Of a DNA stretch of 64,000 nt, positions 59,291-64,000 are shown piece by piece. The notes below the pieces were generated by a model that saw nothing but the letters and a program-made list of their open reading frames with translations, did no database searches and had not been told where the DNA came from. Location of the stretch: NCBI GenBank assembly GCA_947561395.2, contig OX387183.1, forward strand, positions 55,907,915-55,971,914, written 5' to 3'. The translations under genes and the position numbers were made by a program. The number at the start of each line of letters is the position of its first letter. Position 1 is the stretch's first letter. Source of the DNA: Buxus sempervirens (Eukaryota > Streptophyta > Magnoliopsida > Buxales > Buxaceae).

Positions 59291-60179
59291 CATAAGTCTA
59301 ACTTTTCAGAATTTGATTTCCAATTCATTTAAGCTAATTGGAGAGTATCTTAGACAATTGGAATTGAGAAATAACATTAATTAAACTTACCTTAATAACC
59401 TTCATAAAGTTCAATTGATTTCTCTAAATCCTCAAGAATAATCCACATTTACCTCATCTTCATAACACAAATACTTAATTAGCCTAATAATCACACTTTA
59501 GATAATTAATCTTAATAATTAAAATATAATCCGGGTCGGGGTTTTACAAATGTCCTCCTCGAGAAGACACAAATTGGGCCTCGAATTCCCTACAGCTTCG
59601 CACCACTACGACGTTGCAGCCTTGAATAGTCAAGCCGACACAGAACTTGTCCGACACGCTCGACACATTTTTGAAGGAAAGGCTCAAGACACTCTGAATC
59701 TCGTGAAAACGAAACGCAAGGTTTGAAGGGAATGGGATCCAGTCTGGAGGAACCGTGAAGTGCTTCGGCGTGCGCGCTGTTCGTTTATCTCCAAAATTCA
59801 TCAAGGATGGAGGGCCGAAGAAGACGAGGGAGGCTGCATTGAATATAAAGCACAAGGAATCTTGAGCTTAGATGCGATTGGTGGGAGCCAATGAGGGGCA
59901 AAGTCGTAGATAATCCAATCTGGAGCTGAACTTTCCAAGAAGTGAGATAGAGGGCCCTCTAAGGAATTGAAGGCCTGCTTAAGGTAGGGGACCTTGTGGA
60001 GCAGGAGGTCGGTGGTGGCCTTTGCGTTCTTCGGCAAGTTACCGTCCGGAGGATGAGGCAAGTTGAGATTAATGAAGTCTATGAGGGTACATCGGGAGGA
60101 AGCTTTGGTAGTCTTTGGATGTTTCTGGGAGTAGAGATGAAGGAGATGCTGTGGGCCCTTTGACTTATGTTTGTAATGC

Positions 60180-60327
60180 CCCGGCGGAAAATAACTTCCG
60201 CTGATTTTCCTTCAATTTGGAAAATATTTTCCGTGGTTTCATTTTCTCCTAAAACAAATATGCAGAAAATTTCAAAATTCCGAAATTTTTTTCTTTTTCC
60301 CATTTTCCGATGAAACAAACAGAGCCT
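60180..60327 (-). mobile_element. MITE-like repeat truncating the UGT 5' end
   Basis: On the minus strand it starts GGCTCTGTTTGTTTCATCGG and ends CAGCGGAAGTTATTTTCCGC. It is the same family as 818-992. The recognisable glycosyltransferase sequence begins right after it, at about codon 30 of the family. Confidence 0.6.
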
Positions 60328-61630
60328 AAAAAAGCATAACAATGAATTTGGGCCACTTTCTCATCATTGGAGCAGAGGATTCCCCACGACCATGAGACAG
60401 TCCATGAAGTATATGAGCATTTTTTCTAGAGCTAAAATCCGATGGTTCAGTGGAACCACCGGCTGGTATACATTCGGCGTGTGGGCCCTACTTTTGAAAA
60501 GGAGCATCATCTGCACGTTTCACGCTGGTCCAGGTAAAACGGCTCAGGAAGTACATATAGCAACTAGCAAGCATATGATCACATGGACTGCTAGGATCTA
60601 GTCCTCCACGCGGATGTAGATCTGCTGCCGTCCACAAGCACACACGTCGCAGACCGTTTCATGACGTAGACAAACGTGTGTCGTGCATTATTCTAGTCTG
60701 ATAAGAGAGAGAAAGAGAGAGAGAGTAAGAGTAGTGCGGTGGTGGTCGAAATTATATGAAACGAACCTTGGATGCTTGTTCTGGTATTGAAGGAAGTTTA
60801 GTGGATGAATGGATCTTCAACCTCAACTGGGAATATTCACGGAGACGCGGAGACTGTGGTCCACATCCTGGAGATTCTGCAAATCACCTCCTCCTCCTTA
60901 TTCTTCGTCTCTCAAACCCCGTTGTTCCAGAAGCGAATCTCAGAAACCCTCGCAAAATGGCGATAACAACAAAAACAACAAAGGTGCTCCATCTTACAGC
61001 GTTCTTAATTAGAATTCTTGCTTTATCTCTCTCTCTTTCCTCCTTATTTACTGGGATGCTTTTTTTCTTTTTTCACCCCTTTTTATTTGACTCCATTCTT
61101 CTTGCAATTATTAACAGTTCTAGAGGGGGTTATGGGATTAAATGGTTGGGCTAAAGAAACTTTGTTTTCAATATTGCAATAAGTTTTAAGTTATGTTCTT
61201 CACGATTTCGAAATCATCGAGATTGAATTTGATTTCTTAAGTGGTAAGCTATTAGCAGCGTCGTCCACATAGATGTCAAGAATCCCAGGAGTGCCTAATT
61301 GGAGAGTAACTTATATGGGCTAAAAGGGATTCCTTTGAGGACCAAAAAAATATTATAAAAAAAAAAAAAAAAGGAAGGAAAAAATTGTGGTCATTTGGTT
61401 GGTCAATAGGAAAATAATACTCTAAAGATCTTATTTTCATGAGAATACATTGCATCACCAATTAATTTATATTCCATTTGAGTTATATTTGAAGTGCCCT
61501 AATAGCTATTGTGATGAGGCTTTTAAATTTATACCTCCATAAGTAGGTTGTTGATACAATCTTGTTACTTGAAGCCTTAGAGAATTTTATTTATTGTGTT
61601 TATTGCATACTTGGGTGCTTTGAGATTATT
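60328..61630. other. Intergenic; one doubtful exon-like frame
   Basis: A dispersed repeat lies at about 60430-60540 (AAAATCCGATGG ... GTGTGGGCCCTAC). A GA run lies at 60704-60730, followed by plus-strand frames at 60756-61154 and 60809-61012. The latter (67 aa, Ser/Pro/Arg-rich, ending KGAPSYSVLN) resembles a transit-peptide exon in composition, but no continuation or family is recognised. Confidence 0.3.
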
Positions 61631-62751
61631 TCAGGCATAGTTGTGAAAACGCCTAGGCGATAGACCTGCCTGTAGCCTAGGCGACAATTTTTTCATTTCA
61701 AAATAATCAAAATATATTCATCATTCATTGTAGATGGAAGTATCAAAAATCAAAAAGATTTAAAGTATCAAAAGGTCTAGATGCCATTATCCAATGTTAT
61801 AGCCCCACATAACTCACTGAATTTTGTTTTTATCACTAACAACAGGCCAAAAGGAATACTTCCACGCTGGATCCTTAGAATTGGCTTTTGGCTTGGGGCA
61901 ACTGGAAGATGACATTTCTTCAAATAGACAAACACCAAACACTTTTATTAAGTAATAAAAAAATAGTGTAGATTTAGAAAAGAAAAACAATAAAAAACAA
62001 TATCTGAAAGAGTCGCATTTTGCAATGCCAACAAAAACTATGATCATTAATTCATTATCAATATTTGAGCATTGATAGCATTGCACAGAACAACGGACAG
62101 ATTGAGATATCGCGACCACTTCCACAAAAAAAAAAAAAAGAGATATCGCGACCACAAACCATCATTGGGGTTTAAGAGTCAAGTCTCCCCAGCTGACAGA
62201 GAATGAGAGGAGCGAGAGAGATAGAGAGCGACAGAGATAGAGAGAGAGCAAGACAGAGACAGAGAGGGAGCAAGATAGAGGGAGCGAAAGGGAGGGAGGG
62301 AGCGAGACAGAGGGAGTGAGAGGGACAGAGGGAGGGAGCGAGAGGGAGGGAGGGAGGGAGGGAGCGAGACAGAGGAAGTGAGAGGGAGAGAGCGAGAGGG
62401 AGGGAGCGAGCGAGACAGAGGAAGTGAGAAGGAGTGAGAGGGAGGGGGCAAGCAGGACAGAGAGAGCGAGGGCAAGACAGAGAGAACGAGACGAAGAAGA
62501 GGAGGAGAAGATACATACCTTGCACCTTGCGGCTTGAAGTTCGATGAAGATGACGAAGACGACGAAGCCTGTCTCCTTGGTTTCTCCTCTTCTTGCGTGT
62601 TTAGTTTCTCCTCACCCCTGGGCGAGCAGTCAGTCGCCTGGTCGCCCAGGCTATCGCCTAGGCAAAGCTCGCATAGGTGTGGTAACGCCTGGGCCGTGAG
62701 TTATCGCCTGATCAACTAGGCAGTCGCCTAGGCGCTAACTATAATTCAGGT
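61629..62751. mobile_element. hAT-derived element with BED-finger remnant
   Basis: The ends are ATAGTTGTGAAAACGCCTAG (from 61637) and CCTAGGCGCTAACTATA (to about 62743), inverted partners rich in GCCTAGGCG. The flanks TTTCAGGC and ATTCAGGT match at six of eight bases. On the minus strand, about 61912-61814 reads MSSSSCPKPKANSKDPAWKY and then SFWPVVSDKNKIQ, the start of the BED zinc finger of plant hAT transposases. The remaining transposase is missing. A purine-rich GAGAGCGAGA tract fills 62195-62500. Confidence 0.65.
62195..62510. repeat. Purine-rich GA/GGGA tract
   Basis: About 300 bases almost entirely of A and G in GAGAGGGAGGGAGCGAGAC-type units. The long Ser/Leu/Pro frames on the minus strand are translations of this repeat and not genes. 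Confidence 0.85.
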
Positions 62752-62759
62752 CTGAAAGT

Positions 62760-64000
62760 TAATCTGCATAAGATTGGTGTATATGGGATGCAGTCTAGCC
62801 TCGGTGGTGATATGGTTGTTTGCACGACTGTTGAGTTATTCAGCTAGATCTTGGCCCTCAAATACCTGGGATGACCTTTAAGATAATCCTATTAAAATGA
62901 TATTTGGGATCCAGTTGTGGAGAAGGTTGTGAGATTTTGAGAAAGTAAGCCATGTTAAAGCATTATTATTTAGTTGTTGGAGGCAGGGTTATTGTCATCC
63001 TGATGTCACTGGCTAACCTGCTAGTTTACTTCCTTATCTTTCTACATGCCCATTGAATTGGCAAACAAGAAAAGCTAAAAAGAGACTTTGTTTGGAATGT
63101 AGGTTACAGGAAAGTCCATCTGGTCAAGTGGGAATGGGTTGTAGAGACTAAAGTAGAGGTGGACTTAATATGGATAATGCACTGAATAATTCTTCATTGT
63201 AATGTTGATGACTATAGAGATGCCACATAGATAGACAAAGACTATGGGTTCAGATTATCATTAGAAAATATCGTATCAAGTAATATTGTGGGAAATCAAC
63301 CCTTGGCCAAAGGTCTGCAGTGCTAGTCCTTTGGAAGGCAGTCACCTCATTCGCCCATCTTTTATCCTTGTACCTGGTTCAACTTGGCACATGAATCAAA
63401 TGTTGGACGGATTTATGTTTGGGTGACTACACTCTTTCTTCTCACTTCCCAAAGATCTTTCAAATCTCCTGCAATGGACCCTAGAATTTCTAAAAGCTTT
63501 TATTGGTTTTCAAATGGCCTTAACTGGCACCTCCATCTTAGACAGGACACAGGTCATTTGAGGAGTTGAATGCTCTAGTGCTTGAAAAAAGCTTTAATTG
63601 ATTCTAGTTGTCCCAACACTCTATATGTCAATCCTTGATACCAGCGATATCTTTTCTTCTAATTCCTTCTTCAACATAATTCAGAATAATAAAAAATTTA
63701 CCACTTGAATCATTGCATTGCTTTCTTTGCAAATCACCAATCCAAGCCACCCCTTTTCTCTCCAAAAGGTCTTTACATGGACCTCTCTGCCGTGTGAGAT
63801 TTAACCTGAAAGAAAAGTTTATAGCATTGTCCTTATAGGTGCATATCATGTGTTTCTGCTTGGACCGAGGAAGTAGACCATCTATTTCTCTTCCAAGGAA
63901 ATTTGAGACTGCTGGTTTGCCAATTTAGGAGTGAGTCACTATACTCAAGCTCTCCATGCCGTGGAGGTTTTCAGGTTTGGTTGGGAAGCAGATTGCTTTG
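62760..64000 (+). mobile_element. L1-type LINE reverse transcriptase fragment, runs off the window
   Basis: Plus-strand frames in order resemble the C-terminal half of L1 reverse transcriptase: LALKYLG then IWDPVVEKVVRF (compare TTYLGLPLG, IWDPVVERL), a GGRVIVILMSLANLLVYFL-like block, KRDF.W and KVHLVKWEWV (compare FHLVKWD). Stops and frameshifts throughout mark it as dead. It continues towards the zf-RVT part beyond the right edge. Confidence 0.75.

Larger units (their letters stand above)
55481..59553. mobile_element. 4,063-bp LTR (solo LTR) inserted in the UGT relic
   Basis: The element 55486-59548 begins TGTAGCGCCCCAGATTCGGG and ends CCGGGTCGGGGTTTTACA. Both flanks are AATGT (55481-55485 and 59549-59553), an exact 5-bp target duplication. 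There is no retroviral-type coding region and no second LTR. Very long LTRs with TGTAACRCCCC-like starts are known in Tekay/Del chromoviruses, so a solo LTR of that kind is likely (inference). It contains two internal tandem-repeat tracts, listed separately. Confidence 0.8.
55202..60175 (-). pseudogene. UGT91-like UDP-glycosyltransferase relic split by an LTR
   Basis: The 5' part (about 60175-59554) gives HSISFISTPRNIQRLPKLPP, KVPYLKQAFNSLEGPLSHFL, SAPDWIIYDFAPHWLPPIA, then a shifted FNAASLVFFGPPS and VVVVRSCREFEAQF. The 3' part (about 55480-55202) gives KPVIPVKLLPPSV, WLDEQEKGSVVYVALGSEA and EEVTELALGLELSELPLFWA. Together they are the N-terminal and linker regions of a UGT91-type glycosyltransferase, whose relatives include flavonoid rhamnosyltransferases. 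Defects: the first ~30 residues are gone at a MITE boundary; there are at least three frameshifts (near 60080, 59850 and 59565); a 4,063-bp LTR lies between the parts; and the frame ends before the PSPG sugar-donor box. It cannot make an active enzyme. The family call is firm; the subgroup is inference. Confidence 0.88.

Noticed and set aside
62172-62525. Two overlapping minus-strand Ser/Leu/Pro-rich frames of about 100 residues
   Set aside because: They translate a purine-rich simple repeat inside a hAT-derived element.
1-64000. CRISPR arrays, operons, prophage or bacterial-type defence systems
   Set aside because: The window is plant nuclear DNA; no direct-repeat/spacer array or polycistronic layout is present.

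Overview
This is nuclear DNA of a flowering plant. The evidence is introns with GT-AG ends, plant-type proteins (an APETALA2/TOE-class factor with a miR172 target site, a UGT91-type glycosyltransferase relic, a 60S uL4 protein), and an AT-rich, transposon-filled intergenic space. A species cannot be named from the sequence alone.

Four gene loci look functional. (1) 3995-4643, minus: the first two coding exons of a mitochondrial DUF155/RMD1-type protein (RETARDED ROOT GROWTH-like). The rest of the gene is not visible and would lie off the left edge or be lost. (2) About 9,620-18,660, plus: a complete CNOT4-type E3 ligase (RING + RRM + CCCH) with a 5'UTR intron and 12 coding exons (1,054 aa by my splice model). 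(3) 26349-29915, minus: a complete 10-exon AP2/TOE/RAP2.7-class repressor (522 aa) carrying the miR172 site. (4) 48632-53974, minus: 60S ribosomal protein L4 (uL4), two exons and 406 aa, split by a 4.1-kb intron. A fifth small gene at 45499-45765 (plus) is intact and has a TATA box; it encodes a secreted cysteine-rich peptide that I cannot assign to a family.

Broken genes: a UGT91-like glycosyltransferase at about 55202-60175 (minus), truncated at both ends, frameshifted, and split by a 4,063-bp LTR with an exact 5-bp target duplication; and a short HSP70 fragment at about 604-779 (minus).

The rest is mostly mobile DNA. It includes a Mutator-type MITE interrupted by a 2,390-bp solo LTR (5754-8595), several hAT-type MITEs with recognisable 8-bp target duplications, two or three very short Helitron-like elements, tRNA-derived SINE remnants, an RTE-type LINE endonuclease relic (about 1850-2860), and L1-type LINE pieces at 13120-13330, 16810-17300, 44400-44800, 46370-46720, 49170-50520 and 62760-64000. 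The L1 piece inside the uL4 intron carries a near-identical ~219-bp tandem duplication.

The genes do not form an operon-like unit or an evident pathway. I found no convincing new biological system. The best leads are the nested-insertion histories, the unassigned cysteine-rich peptide, and a hairpin-bearing repeat present inside a CNOT4 intron and upstream of the AP2 gene.
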